Assembly (NCBI RefSeq): GCF_028369105.1
Contig: NZ_JAQNDO010000001.1
Location: 8,712,501-8,776,500, forward strand
Length of the DNA: 64,000 nt
DNA from: Polyangium mundeleinium
GTDB taxonomy: Bacteria > Myxococcota_A > Polyangia > Polyangiales > Polyangiaceae
Reading direction: 5' to 3'
Made by a program: the position numbers and the translations under genes. Below, one piece after another: positions 20,598 to 29,043 of the stretch; the first letter of the stretch is position 1, and every line of letters begins with the position of its first letter. The notes beneath the pieces were generated by a model. That model was not told where the DNA came from and ran no database searches. It worked only from the letters and a program-made list of their open reading frames with translations.

Positions 20598-20622
20598 TCG
20601 GGTCCCAAGGGAGACGAAGACG

Positions 20623-22557
20623 TTGACCAGCAGCCATCACGACACTGACACCGACGCGTGGAGCACCGACGACGCGAAGGCCCTTTACATGATCGACCGC
20701 TGGGGCCGCGGCTACTTCGACGTGAATCCCACAGGGAACATCACGGCGGCGCCCCTGCAGGAGCGTGGTCGCAAGATCGCCCTCATCGACGTCGTCGAAG
20801 AGGCGCGTGAGCAGGGCCTGCGCACGCCGCTCCTGATCCGCTTCCAGGATCTCTTGCACCACCGCGTGCGCACGCTGAACGAAGCGTTCAACCGCGCCAT
20901 CTCCGACCTCAAGTTCCGCGGCACCTACCGCGGCGTGTTCCCCATCAAGGTGAACCAGCTCAAGGAGGTCGTGGAGGAGATCCTCGAAGCGGGCCGGACC
21001 TACCACTACGGCCTCGAAGTCGGCTCGAAGCCCGAGCTCTTCGCGGGGCTCAGCGTCCACACCGACAACGAGTCGCTCATCGTCTGCAACGGCTACAAGG
21101 ACGAGAACTTCATCCGCACCGCGATGATCGGCCGCAAGCTCGGCAAGAAGGTCATCCTCGTCGCGGAGAAGCTCTCCGAGGTGCGGACGATCGTTCGTGT
21201 TGCAAAGGAAATGAACGTGGAGCCCATGCTCGGCCTACGCGTCCGGCTCATGACGCAGGGCGCCGGCAAGTGGGCCGAGAGCGGCGGCGAGCACGCGAAG
21301 TTTGGCCTGTCCACGGCCGAGATCCTCGCGGCCTGCGCGATCCTCGCCGAGGCGGGCATGAGCTCGGCGTTCAAGCTCCTGCACTTCCACATCGGCTCGC
21401 AGGTCCCGGACATCCTCGTCATCAAGCGCGCGGTGCGCGAGGCGGCGCGGCACTACGCGAAGCTGCGCAAGATGGGGCACCGCATCGAGTACATGGACGT
21501 CGGCGGCGGCCTCGCGATCGACTACGACGGCTCGCGATCGACGTTTCATTCGTCGATGAACTACTCCGTCGAGGAGTACGCGCGCGACATCGTCTTCAAC
21601 ATCGCGGACATCTGCGACGACGAGAAGGTCCCGCACCCGAACATCGTGAGCGAGTCGGGGCGCGCGATCGTCGCGCACCACTCGGTGCTCGTGGTGCAGG
21701 CGTTCGGCTCGATCGAGAAGACCCCGGAGGCGCCGATCGACATCCAGACGGAGGAGCACAAGCTCATCCGGAACGTGCTCGACACGCGCGACAGCCTCTC
21801 CGTCCAGAACCTCGCCGAGTCGTGGCACGACATCCTCCAGGCGAAGGAGGAGTCGCAGAAGATGTTCGAGCTTGGCCTCTTGAACCTCGACGTGAAAGCG
21901 CGGGTGGAGGCCCTCTTCTGGGAGACCGCCGAGCGCATGCAGAAGCTCATCGCTGCGCTCGATCCCGCGGAGATCCCCGAGGACGTCGTCGAGCTCCGGA
22001 GCAAGCTCGCAGACCAGTACATCTGCAACTTCTCGGTGTTCCAGTCGCTGCTCGATCACTGGGCGCTCGGCGCGCTCTTCCCGGTCGTGCCGATCCACCG
22101 GCTGCACGAGCGGCCGGGCGCGGAGAGCACGCTCGTCGACATCACGTGCGACTCGGAGGGCAAGGTCTCGAAGTTCATCGACCTCTCCGACGTGAAGGAG
22201 ACGCTGCCGCTCCACGCGCTGCGCGGCGACGAGCCGTATTACCTCGGCATCTTCCTCACCGGCGCCTACCAGGACATCATGGGCGACATCCACAACCTGT
22301 TCGGCCGGGTGAACGAGGTCCACGTCTTCCTCGATGACGACGAGGAGTGCGGCTACTACATCGAGGAGACGATCGCGGGGAACCAGATCCGCGAGGTCCT
22401 CGCGATGACGCAGTACGACACGCAGAGCCTCATCGCGAAGGTGAAGGCCCAGGTCGACGGCGCGATCAAGCAGGACCTCCTCAAGCCCACCGAGGGCATG
22501 CGCCTGCTCGCCGATTACGAGCGTGGCCTCAAGGATCAGACCTACCTGAGCTTCTGA
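20623..22557 (+). CDS. speA: Biosynthetic arginine decarboxylase
   Basis: 644 aa, a normal SpeA length. The enzyme is PLP-dependent and converts arginine to agmatine, the first step of the agmatine route to putrescine. Landmarks are the PLP-lysine segment FPIKVNQLKEVV (about residue 110), the HFHIGSQ motif, the glycine-rich DVGGGLAIDYDG, SESGRAIVAHH and the C-terminal ITCDSEGK segment contributing the active-site Cys. The start is TTG at 20623 with an AAGGGAGA ribosome site. It has its own promoter, leader and terminator, so it is probably a single-gene transcript. Confidence 0.95.
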   Translation: MTSSHHDTDTDAWSTDDAKALYMIDRWGRGYFDVNPTGNITAAPLQERGRKIALIDVVEEAREQGLRTPLLIRFQDLLHHRVRTLNEAFNRAISDLKFRGTYRGVFPIKVNQLKEVVEEILEAGRTYHYGLEVGSKPELFAGLSVHTDNESLIVCNGYKDENFIRTAMIGRKLGKKVILVAEKLSEVRTIVRVAKEMNVEPMLGLRVRLMTQGAGKWAESGGEHAKFGLSTAEILAACAILAEAGMSSAFKLLHFHIGSQVPDILVIKRAVREAARHYAKLRKMGHRIEYMDVGGGLAIDYDGSRSTFHSSMNYSVEEYARDIVFNIADICDDEKVPHPNIVSESGRAIVAHHSVLVVQAFGSIEKTPEAPIDIQTEEHKLIRNVLDTRDSLSVQNLAESWHDILQAKEESQKMFELGLLNLDVKARVEALFWETAERMQKLIAALDPAEIPEDVVELRSKLADQYICNFSVFQSLLDHWALGALFPVVPIHRLHERPGAESTLVDITCDSEGKVSKFIDLSDVKETLPLHALRGDEPYYLGIFLTGAYQDIMGDIHNLFGRVNEVHVFLDDDEECGYYIEETIAGNQIREVLAMTQYDTQSLIAKVKAQVDGAIKQDLLKPTEGMRLLADYERGLKDQTYLSF

Positions 22558-22564
22558 GCCCCGC

Positions 22565-22593
22565 GCTCCCCCGAGCGACCGCCTCGGGGGAGC
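22565..22593 (+). terminator. Strong speA terminator hairpin
   Basis: An 11-bp perfect stem (GCTCCCCCGAG / CTCGGGGGAGC) with a 7-nt loop begins 8 nt after the speA stop. The T-run is minimal (TT), as is common in high-GC genomes. Confidence 0.65.
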
Positions 22594-22613
22594 TTCCAAC
22601 CACCCACCCACCC

Positions 22614-22858
22614 GGTCGCGACCGCCTCCGAAGTGGTTCGAACCACCCGAGACCGCCGCGCGCGGGCCTTCGAAGTGGTTTCGAACCACCGGAGACCGCC
22701 GCGCGCGGGCCTTCGAAGTGGTTTCGAACCACCGGAGACCGCCGCGCGCGGGCCTTCGAAGTGGTTTCGAACCACCCGAGACCGCCGTGCGCGGGCCTTC
22801 GAGGTGGTTTCGAACCACCGCCCTGTCGGTCGCGACCGTCCCCCGAGGTGGTTTCATG
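22614..22858. repeat. Array of 43-bp hairpin repeats bracketed by GGTCGCGACC palindromes
   Basis: Four contiguous 43-bp units occupy 22648-22690, 22691-22733, 22734-22776 and 22777-22819, nearly identical. A shorter partial copy lies on each side (22625-22647 and about 22840-22858). Each full unit holds a perfect hairpin GTGGTT-TCG-AACCAC. The palindrome GGTCGCGACC occurs on both flanks (22614-22623 and 22828-22837). The unit length is not a multiple of three and there are no spacers, so it is neither protein repeat nor CRISPR. It fills most of the 402-bp gap between speA and the MFS gene; the rest of the gap shows nothing else. Confidence 0.85.
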
Positions 22859-22959
22859 ACGCGACGAAAGGGCATGTTCGCGACGCCTGTGTCAGGATGC
22901 GCGCCCAGCGCCACCCGAACGCCTCGTGGCGCGCCGTACGAGAACGAGGCGAGCCGTCG

Positions 22960-24159
22960 ATGCGATCCCCGCTTTTGCCGATATTCCTCACCGTCTTCGT
23001 CGACGTCCTCGGCCTGACGCTCATCCTGCCGCTGCTGCCGTATTACGCGAAGGACTACGGCGCGTCGGATTTCCAGGCGACGCTCCTGACCTCGGTCTAC
23101 GCGGCGGCGATGTTCGTATCCGGGCCGATGCTCGGCCGGCTCTCGGATCGGATCGGTCGAAAGCCCGTGCTCCTGCTCAGCCAGGTGGGCACGCTCATCG
23201 GCTGGCTCACGCTCGCGGCCGCGCACAACCTGGAGATGCTCTTCGTCGGCCGTATCATCGCGGGCCTGACGGCGGGCAACCTCAGCATCGCCCAGGCGTA
23301 CATCTCCGACGTCACGAAGCCGAACGAGGAGCGCACGCAGGCCTTCGGCTTCTTCGGCATCGCCTTCGGCACCGGCTTCTTGCTCGGCCCCGGCATCACG
23401 GCGCTGCTCACGTACCTGTTCCGCGATCACCCCGATCCGCTCTTCAAGTACAAGCCGCCCACCCTCGCGGCCGCTGGGCTCAGCCTGGCCGCGATCCTGC
23501 TCACCGCGTTCTTCCTGCCGGCGCGCAAGCCCGCGGCCCAGACGGGCCGGCGGCTCTCCGGCATGGCCGAGTACCTCTCGCGCCCCGGCCCGCGCAAGCA
23601 CCTCGCCGAATTCTTCTTCTTCAGCGTCTCGTTCGCCGCGCTCACGGGCGCGCTCGGCGTCTACCTGAAGCGCCAGTTCAACTACGAGCTGCACCAGGCG
23701 GGCCTCATCTTCGGCCTCTCGGGGCTCATCGGCGCGATCGTGCAGGGCGGGCTGCTCAAGCGGCTCGTGAAGAGGCTCGGCGAGGAGCGGCTCACGGCGA
23801 TCGGCCTCGGGACCATGGTCCTCGGCTACTGCCTGCTCGGCGTGGCGACGAACCTCGGGTTTCTGCTCGTGCTCGTGGTGCTCGGCTCATTCGGCGCGGC
23901 TGTCGTGCGTCCGAGCGTGACGACGCTCATCACGCGGAGCGTCGCCAAGGAGGAGCAAGGCACGGTGCTCGGCGTGAGCCAGTCGCTCGGCAGCCTCGCG
24001 CAGATCGTGGGGCCGGCGGCGGCCGGCTGGCTCATCGATCGCAACCAGGTCGTGATGTACGGCCTCTTGTGCGCGGGCTTCAGCCTGCTCGGCCTCCTGC
24101 TCGCGCTGCAGCGCCGCGGGGAGCCACGCCCCGTGGAGCAGGCGCCCGTGGAGGGATGA
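22960..24159 (+). CDS. Major facilitator superfamily transporter (TetA-like drug efflux type)
   Basis: 399 aa with about twelve membrane helices. Motif A of the drug:H+ antiporter families is clear: GRLSDRIGRKPVLLLS in the loop after helix 2 (about residues 57-72). A second half-repeat loop, LLKRLVKRLGEERL, follows. It probably exports a small molecule across the inner membrane. The open frame runs back through the repeat array, but the ATG at 22960 begins exactly at the first membrane helix (MRSPLLPIFLTVFVDVLGL). Its stop abuts the stop of the convergent PAS-STAS gene with no gap. Confidence 0.88.
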   Translation: MRSPLLPIFLTVFVDVLGLTLILPLLPYYAKDYGASDFQATLLTSVYAAAMFVSGPMLGRLSDRIGRKPVLLLSQVGTLIGWLTLAAAHNLEMLFVGRIIAGLTAGNLSIAQAYISDVTKPNEERTQAFGFFGIAFGTGFLLGPGITALLTYLFRDHPDPLFKYKPPTLAAAGLSLAAILLTAFFLPARKPAAQTGRRLSGMAEYLSRPGPRKHLAEFFFFSVSFAALTGALGVYLKRQFNYELHQAGLIFGLSGLIGAIVQGGLLKRLVKRLGEERLTAIGLGTMVLGYCLLGVATNLGFLLVLVVLGSFGAAVVRPSVTTLITRSVAKEEQGTVLGVSQSLGSLAQIVGPAAAGWLIDRNQVVMYGLLCAGFSLLGLLLALQRRGEPRPVEQAPVEG

Positions 24160-25737
24160 CTACCGGCGCGCCTCGCGCAGGCAGTACCGCAGGCCGTCCT
24201 TCAGGTTTCGTAACGTCTTCACGTCGCCCATCCCGACCCCGAGGGTCACGACGGTCTGCGCGACGGCGGGCCGGAGGCCGGTGATCACGGTCTTCGCGCC
24301 GACGAGGCTCGCGGCGCGGGCGATCGCGAGCAGGCGATCGGCCGTCCCCGTGTCGAGCACCGGCACGCCCGTGAGGTCGACGATCAAGAACCGCGCCTGC
24401 AGATCGACCACGCTCCCGAGCGCGGCATCCATCATCTCGGCGGCGCGACCGCTGTCGACGACGCCGATCACGGGCAAACACAAAACGCCCTCCTGCACCT
24501 CCAGGATCGGGGTCGAGAGCTCCCGGATCGACGCGGCCTGCCGCTCGATGACCGCGAGTTTGTCACGTAGCTCCGCCTCGGTGCCCTTGCGCTCGGTGAT
24601 GTCCACGATCGCGGCGGCGAGCCGCACGAGCTCCCCGCTCTCGTTCCAGAGCGATTGAAAGGTGCTGGCCACCCACAGATACGAGCCGTCCCCGCGGAGG
24701 AGCCGGCTTTCGAAGGAGGTCTCTTCCTTGCGCGACGCGAGGTGCTCGGCGAAGAACAGCCTCGCGCGTTCGCGGTCCTCCGGGTGGACGAACGCCGTCC
24801 ACTCGCGGAGCGTCTTCGGGGCCGCCTCCGCCGTGATGCCGAGCAGCCGCGTGAGCCCGTCGGACACGTAGATCGGCTGCGTGGGATCACCCGGGTTCTT
24901 CGAATCCTGCGGCACGTAATCCCAAAGGCCATTCTTCGAGCCTCGCATGAGCAGCTCGAACCGCGCGAGGCTCTCCTCGGCCCGCGCGCGCTCGTGCTCG
25001 ATCTCGGTCCGGTCGAGGGCGATGCTGAGGACCCCACGCACACGCCCCTCCTCGTCGGCGAGCGGCGCGTTGTGCCATTCGCACACGACCGTACGGCCGT
25101 CCTTCGTGATGTTCTCGATCGCGCCAACGCGCCCCGAGGGGACCCGGCCTTCGCGGACCGCGAACCCCGCATCGAGGACGGTCTCGCGCTGCGGCTCGGC
25201 CACGATGAGGTCCACGAGCCGGAGGCCGAGCACCTCGTTCCGGGTGTAGCCGAAGATGCGCTCGGCGCCCGAGCTCCACTCGACGACCCCGCGGCCGACC
25301 TCGGTCTCGATCATCGCGACGGGCGCCCTGCGCAGGTAGGCCTCCAGGCGCCGCGCGGCGGTGACGGTGGCGCGCCGCGGCTGCTCGATGGAGCGCGCGC
25401 AGCAGAACACGAGCCCCCGCTCGAAGACCACGCGCATGGTCCATTCGAGCCACTTGTACGTGTCGTCCGCGCAACGGAAGCGCGTCTCCTGCACGATCGC
25501 GCCCTGGGCCTCGACGGAGATGCGCGAGGTGCGCCGGGTCGGATCCCGGTCCTCGGGGTGCAAACGGTCTTCGAGCCGCATGCCTTCGAGGGCTTCGAGC
25601 GAGAAGCCCGTGACGCGCTCCCAGGCCCCGTTCGGCTGGTAGATCCGGTTGTCGGAGTCGAGGACACAGAACAAGGCCGGGGCCTTTTCGAAAAACTCCC
25701 GCGGATCGATCCTGGGGCCTTGGGCTTGGGTTTCCAT
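24160..25737 (-). CDS. PAS-PAS-PAS-STAS regulator (RsbR-like)
   Basis: 525 aa. Three PAS domains lie at about residues 15-125, 130-260 and 265-395; the third carries the FVHPEDRERA and VDITERKGTEAEL PAC-type signatures. An RsbR-type STAS domain follows (about 405-520) with LSTPILEV, PVIGVVDSGRAAEM, VDLTGVPVLDT and GLRPAVAQT. Both threonines typical of RsbR-type STAS domains (VLDT and AQT) are present. It is likely a stressosome-style sensor whose PAS domains read a ligand or redox state. No histidine-kinase domain is present. Confidence 0.9.
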   Translation of the reverse strand: METQAQGPRIDPREFFEKAPALFCVLDSDNRIYQPNGAWERVTGFSLEALEGMRLEDRLHPEDRDPTRRTSRISVEAQGAIVQETRFRCADDTYKWLEWTMRVVFERGLVFCCARSIEQPRRATVTAARRLEAYLRRAPVAMIETEVGRGVVEWSSGAERIFGYTRNEVLGLRLVDLIVAEPQRETVLDAGFAVREGRVPSGRVGAIENITKDGRTVVCEWHNAPLADEEGRVRGVLSIALDRTEIEHERARAEESLARFELLMRGSKNGLWDYVPQDSKNPGDPTQPIYVSDGLTRLLGITAEAAPKTLREWTAFVHPEDRERARLFFAEHLASRKEETSFESRLLRGDGSYLWVASTFQSLWNESGELVRLAAAIVDITERKGTEAELRDKLAVIERQAASIRELSTPILEVQEGVLCLPVIGVVDSGRAAEMMDAALGSVVDLQARFLIVDLTGVPVLDTGTADRLLAIARAASLVGAKTVITGLRPAVAQTVVTLGVGMGDVKTLRNLKDGLRYCLREARR

Positions 25738-25813
25738 CGAAGGGTGGGCAGTCTACCAAGGGCGCGCGGAGAGGGGTGGCGGGAGAGGGGGGGCGAGGGC
25801 ACAATCCGCGCCG

Positions 25814-26389
25814 ATGCACACGGGCCGACCGAGGAAGATCGGAAAACGGGCACGACGTGGGCCCCTTTTCGCGCAAATCCTCGTCGCTGGGGCGGTCCTC
25901 GCAGGATGCAACGACGTCGCTCGTTTCTCCACGGACGCGCAGCATGCGTACTGCGGCGCCATCACGCTCGGCAGCCCGTTCCGCGAGGGGCTCAGCCCTC
26001 GCGTGCAGATGCGCCTGACGCTCGACGCGACGCGGCTCGACGGCGACGACGCGCCGGGGAGGCTCTGGACCTTCGAGGCGGCGACCGAGACGAGGCCCGA
26101 GCGGCGGCTCCTCGACGGCGCCGAGCTGCGCCCGATCCGGCCGCTCGCGCACGATCCGCTCTCGCAGTTCGAGATGGGCGAGGGCCGGGTGCGCAACACG
26201 CTCTTCGCGGTCTCGCCGAGCGAGCCCCTGGCCGAGGGGATGCTCGCGTTCCTGTCCTTGCGCTCGGACGGGGGCGTGGAGGTGCGCCTCGTGCGCGCGG
26301 GCTCGGAGGATGCGGAGGCGGACGAGGGACGGCGGCCCATCTTCGGGATGTTTTCGCTGGTGCGCCGGGAGGGCCAATGCGGGTTCTAG
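25814..26389 (+). CDS. Putative lipoprotein upstream of tsaD
   Basis: 191 aa. The Arg/Lys-rich start (MHTGRPRKIGKRARRG) leads into a hydrophobic stretch ending in the lipobox VLAGC (Cys at about 32). The rest is a soluble domain with no recognised family; it has paired Cys residues (AHAYC-type at 44 and CGF at the C-terminus). Its last 13 nt overlap the tsaD start, so translation of the two genes may be coupled. Confidence 0.7.
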   Translation: MHTGRPRKIGKRARRGPLFAQILVAGAVLAGCNDVARFSTDAQHAYCGAITLGSPFREGLSPRVQMRLTLDATRLDGDDAPGRLWTFEAATETRPERRLLDGAELRPIRPLAHDPLSQFEMGEGRVRNTLFAVSPSEPLAEGMLAFLSLRSDGGVEVRLVRAGSEDAEADEGRRPIFGMFSLVRREGQCGF

Positions 26390-27444
26390 GGATCGAGACG
26401 TCGTGCGACGAGACGGCCGCCGCCGTGGTGACGGAGGAGGGCGTGGTGCTCTCGGACGTCGTACGCAGCCAGGTCGAGGCGCACGCGCCCTACGGCGGCG
26501 TGGTGCCGGAGATCGCCTCGCGCGACCACGCGCGCGCCATCGTGCCGGTGATCCGCGAGGCGCTCGCGCGGGCCGAGATGAAGCCGGGCGACGTCGACGG
26601 GATCGCGGTCACGTCGCGGCCGGGCCTGCTCGGCGCGCTGCTCGTGGGTCTCTCGGCGGCGAAGGGACTGTCGTTCACGACGGGCAAGCCGATCGTCGGG
26701 GTGGATCACCTCGTCGGGCACCTGCTCGCGGTGTTTTTGCGGCGGGGCGAGGCCGAAGCGGAGGCGCCGGTGCCGTCGTACCCGTTCATCGCGCTCCTGG
26801 CCTCGGGCGGGCACACGGCGCTCTACCGCGTGGACGCGCCGCGGCTTTCGGCGATCCGCGAGCTCGGGGCGACGCGCGACGACGCTGCGGGCGAGGCGTT
26901 CGACAAGACGGCGAAGCTGCTCGGGCTCGGGTATCCGGGTGGCCCGGTGGTGGATCGGCTGGCGGCCACGGGGGATGCGTCCCGGGCGAAGGACGTGGTG
27001 CCGCGGCCTTTGGCGCATCGCGAGAGCCTGGAGTTCAGCTTCTCGGGGGTGAAGTCGGCGGTGATGCGCCACGTGGCGACGCTGGGCAAGGCGCCCGAGG
27101 GGCAAGAGCTGGCCGACCTCTGCGCGGCGTTCCAGGCGTCGGTCGTGGGGACGCTCGTGGACAAGGCCGTGCGCGCGGCGAAGGTGGAGGGCGTGCCGCG
27201 GATCGTGCTCGCGGGCGGCGTCGCGGCGAACCGGGGGCTCCGCGCGCGGATGGCGGAAGCGTGCGCGCGGCAGAAGATCGCGCTCTTCGTGCCGTCGTTC
27301 GCGAGCTGCACGGACAATGCGGCGATGATCGCGTACGCGGGCGCGCTGCGGCTCGCGGCCGGGGAGACGGACGACCTCGCGCTGGAGCCGTCGACCAAGA
27401 CGGCGCTGCCGCGCGTCACGCGGAAGGGGGCGGGGCTGCGGTGA
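26377..27444 (+). CDS. tsaD: tRNA N6-threonylcarbamoyladenosine transferase TsaD
   Basis: 355 aa, typical of the family. TsaD transfers the threonylcarbamoyl group onto A37 of ANN-decoding tRNAs, with TsaB and TsaE. Visible are the N-terminal MRVLGIETSCDET, the metal-binding HxxxH motif in VDHLVGHLLAV, LLASGGHTALY, the GEAFDKTAKLLGL segment, and the late ASCTDNAAMIA motif. The ATG at 26377 gives the exact canonical N-terminus. It overlaps the upstream lipoprotein gene by 13 nt. Confidence 0.96.
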   Translation: MRVLGIETSCDETAAAVVTEEGVVLSDVVRSQVEAHAPYGGVVPEIASRDHARAIVPVIREALARAEMKPGDVDGIAVTSRPGLLGALLVGLSAAKGLSFTTGKPIVGVDHLVGHLLAVFLRRGEAEAEAPVPSYPFIALLASGGHTALYRVDAPRLSAIRELGATRDDAAGEAFDKTAKLLGLGYPGGPVVDRLAATGDASRAKDVVPRPLAHRESLEFSFSGVKSAVMRHVATLGKAPEGQELADLCAAFQASVVGTLVDKAVRAAKVEGVPRIVLAGGVAANRGLRARMAEACARQKIALFVPSFASCTDNAAMIAYAGALRLAAGETDDLALEPSTKTALPRVTRKGAGLR

Positions 27445-27473
27445 GGGGCCTCCCCTGTGCCCCGCGCCCGTGA

Positions 27474-27479
27474 TACCCT
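27474..27479 (+). promoter_or_regulatory. Leaderless-type extended -10 (TGATACCCT context)
   Basis: TACCCT preceded by TGA ends 7 nt before the GTG at 27487. It favours that GTG over the GTG at 27457, which would lie upstream of the promoter. Confidence 0.5.
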
Positions 27480-27486
27480 CGACCTC

Positions 27487-27666
27487 GTGTTCGAGACACC
27501 GCAACACCTCGTAGGAGCGGATCAGGATCCCTACGACGCCGACGGGATCGACCGCTCGCTCATCCGCTGGATGCTCAGCCTGTCGCCGACCGAGCGCCTC
27601 GCGGTGGCGCAGGACTCGATCGACCTCGTCGAGAGCGTCCGCCCGCTGCCCGATGGCGCTGGCTGA
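27487..27666 (+). CDS. Small acidic partner of a nucleotidyltransferase (antitoxin-like)
   Basis: 59 aa, acidic (many D and E), with a helix-rich segment RSLIRWMLSLSPTERLAVAQDSIDLVESV. The motif LSPTERL...D resembles short proteins encoded just before nucleotidyltransferases in toxin-antitoxin-like or MNT/HEPN-like cassettes. It overlaps the next gene by 14 nt, so expression is probably coupled. No DNA-binding motif is evident. The role is inferred from arrangement. Confidence 0.6.
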   Translation: MFETPQHLVGADQDPYDADGIDRSLIRWMLSLSPTERLAVAQDSIDLVESVRPLPDGAG

Positions 27667-28129
27667 CATCCTCCGCACGCTCCTCCACCATCGGGTGGAT
27701 TTCGTCGTCGTCGGAGGCATGGCCGCCGTGATGCAAGGCGCGCCCGTGCACACGTTCGACATCGACATCGTTTATTCTCGCGCGGAGGACAACGTGGCGC
27801 GTCTGCTCGCCGCGTTGCGAGACCTCGACGCCGTCTTTCGCACGGATCCTCGAAAGCTCGTCCCCAACGAGTCCCACCTTCGCTCCACCGGGCACAAGCT
27901 CCTTTCGACGCGCCACGGCGTGCTCGACGTCCTCGGGACCATCGAGGAGGACACCTCCTACGAGGACCTCCTGCAGGATGCTTTGTGGCTGGAAGTCGCC
28001 GGCGCGCCGATCCGCGTCCTTTCTCTCGAACGCCTCATCCAGATCAAAGAGAAGCTCACGCGCCCGAAGGACCGCGCCATGCTCCTCGTGCTGAAAGCGA
28101 CCCTCGAAGAGAAACGTCGCCCGCAATGA
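27653..28129 (+). CDS. AbiEii/MNT-like nucleotidyltransferase
   Basis: 158 aa. The N-terminal nucleotidyltransferase signature is VDFVVVGGMAAVMQG followed by the metal-binding FDIDIVY (about residues 14-46), and a late helical segment LSLERLIQIKEKLTRPKDR typical of the AbiEii/DUF6036-type group. Such proteins act as toxins that modify tRNA or partner proteins, or as non-toxic NTases. It overlaps the 59-aa gene by 14 nt and forms a two-gene cassette. Confidence 0.75.
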   Translation: MALADILRTLLHHRVDFVVVGGMAAVMQGAPVHTFDIDIVYSRAEDNVARLLAALRDLDAVFRTDPRKLVPNESHLRSTGHKLLSTRHGVLDVLGTIEEDTSYEDLLQDALWLEVAGAPIRVLSLERLIQIKEKLTRPKDRAMLLVLKATLEEKRRPQ

Positions 28130-28196
28130 GCCGTCGGCCCGTGATGCCGGTGACGCCCATTGCTCCCCGCCGCGGGCCCATGCACATTGCTCTGCC

Positions 28197-29036
28197 GTGC
28201 CCACGCCTTCCCGCCTTCGCTCCGCCCTCCCCCTCTCCCTGATCGCGGCGCTCCTCCTCGCCGCCTGCCACAAATCCGACCCTGGCCCTTCCCAGCCGGT
28301 CGCGGGAGACGAAGCCGCCGCGGACACCGCTGCCGGCTCTGTCTCCCTCGAGCTTCGCAACGAGCCGGTCGACGCCGTCGCCGAGAAGCTCGCGTCCGCC
28401 GCTGGCAAACCCATCGCCATCGACGCCGACGCCCAGGCCGTCGCCCATTGCGCGCGGATCACGCTCTTCACCGGCGGCCCCGTGCCCCTTCCGAATGCGA
28501 TCCGCCTCCTCCGCGAGGCCCTCGATCCGGCCGGGCTCTCGCTCATCGAAAGCGAGGCCGGCGGGCTCGTCGTGCGCCGCATCCCCGACAAACCCCTGCC
28601 CGCGACCTGCGCAGGGAGCGTGGGCGCGCAGGCCGCGCCGTCCGAGAGTGCCCATCCGCCGTCGGAGGCGTCCGCGGAGAAATTCGCGGCGGGCGTGCGA
28701 AAGATTTCCGAGACCGAGTACGAGCTCACGCAAGCGTCGGCCGATCTCCTGAGGGACGATCAGACCGGGCTGGTTCGATCGGCCCGTTTCGTTCCGGCGC
28801 AGAAGGACGGAAAGATCGTAGGCGTGAAGCTCTTTGGCATGCGCCCGAGCAGTGTGCTCGCGACGCTCGGGCTCCAGAATGGCGATCTCGTGCTCGACCT
28901 CGGGGGATACGCGCTCACGGGCCCCGACCTCGCGCTCGAAGCTTATGCGAAGCTCAAGGGCGCGAAGAAGGTCGAGATGACGATCGAGCGGCGCGGGGCC
29001 ACGCAAAAATTCGTCTATCGCGTCGTCGAGAAATGA
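28197..29036 (+). CDS. Lipoprotein with STN-like and GspC-type PDZ domains
   Basis: 279 aa from a GTG. The signal peptide has the lipobox LLAAC (Cys at about 23). Residues 45-130 resemble a secretin/TonB short N-terminal (STN) domain: VSLELRNEPVDAVAEKLA then ITLFTGG. Residues 170-279 match the C-terminal half of type II secretion GspC, with LFGMRPSSVLATLGLQNGDLVLDLGG and a final VEMTIERRG. GspC normally bridges secretin and inner-membrane platform. No other secretion genes are nearby, so this is an orphan that may act on a secretin elsewhere. Confidence 0.72.
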   Translation: MPTPSRLRSALPLSLIAALLLAACHKSDPGPSQPVAGDEAAADTAAGSVSLELRNEPVDAVAEKLASAAGKPIAIDADAQAVAHCARITLFTGGPVPLPNAIRLLREALDPAGLSLIESEAGGLVVRRIPDKPLPATCAGSVGAQAAPSESAHPPSEASAEKFAAGVRKISETEYELTQASADLLRDDQTGLVRSARFVPAQKDGKIVGVKLFGMRPSSVLATLGLQNGDLVLDLGGYALTGPDLALEAYAKLKGAKKVEMTIERRGATQKFVYRVVEK

Positions 29037-29043
29037 GCGCCCC

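Noticed and set aside
22614-22858. CRISPR array
   Set aside because: The 43-bp units are contiguous with no variable spacers, and no cas genes are nearby.
27457-27486. Upstream GTG (27457) as start of the small NTase partner
   Set aside because: It lies before the TACCCT promoter element that fits the GTG at 27487.
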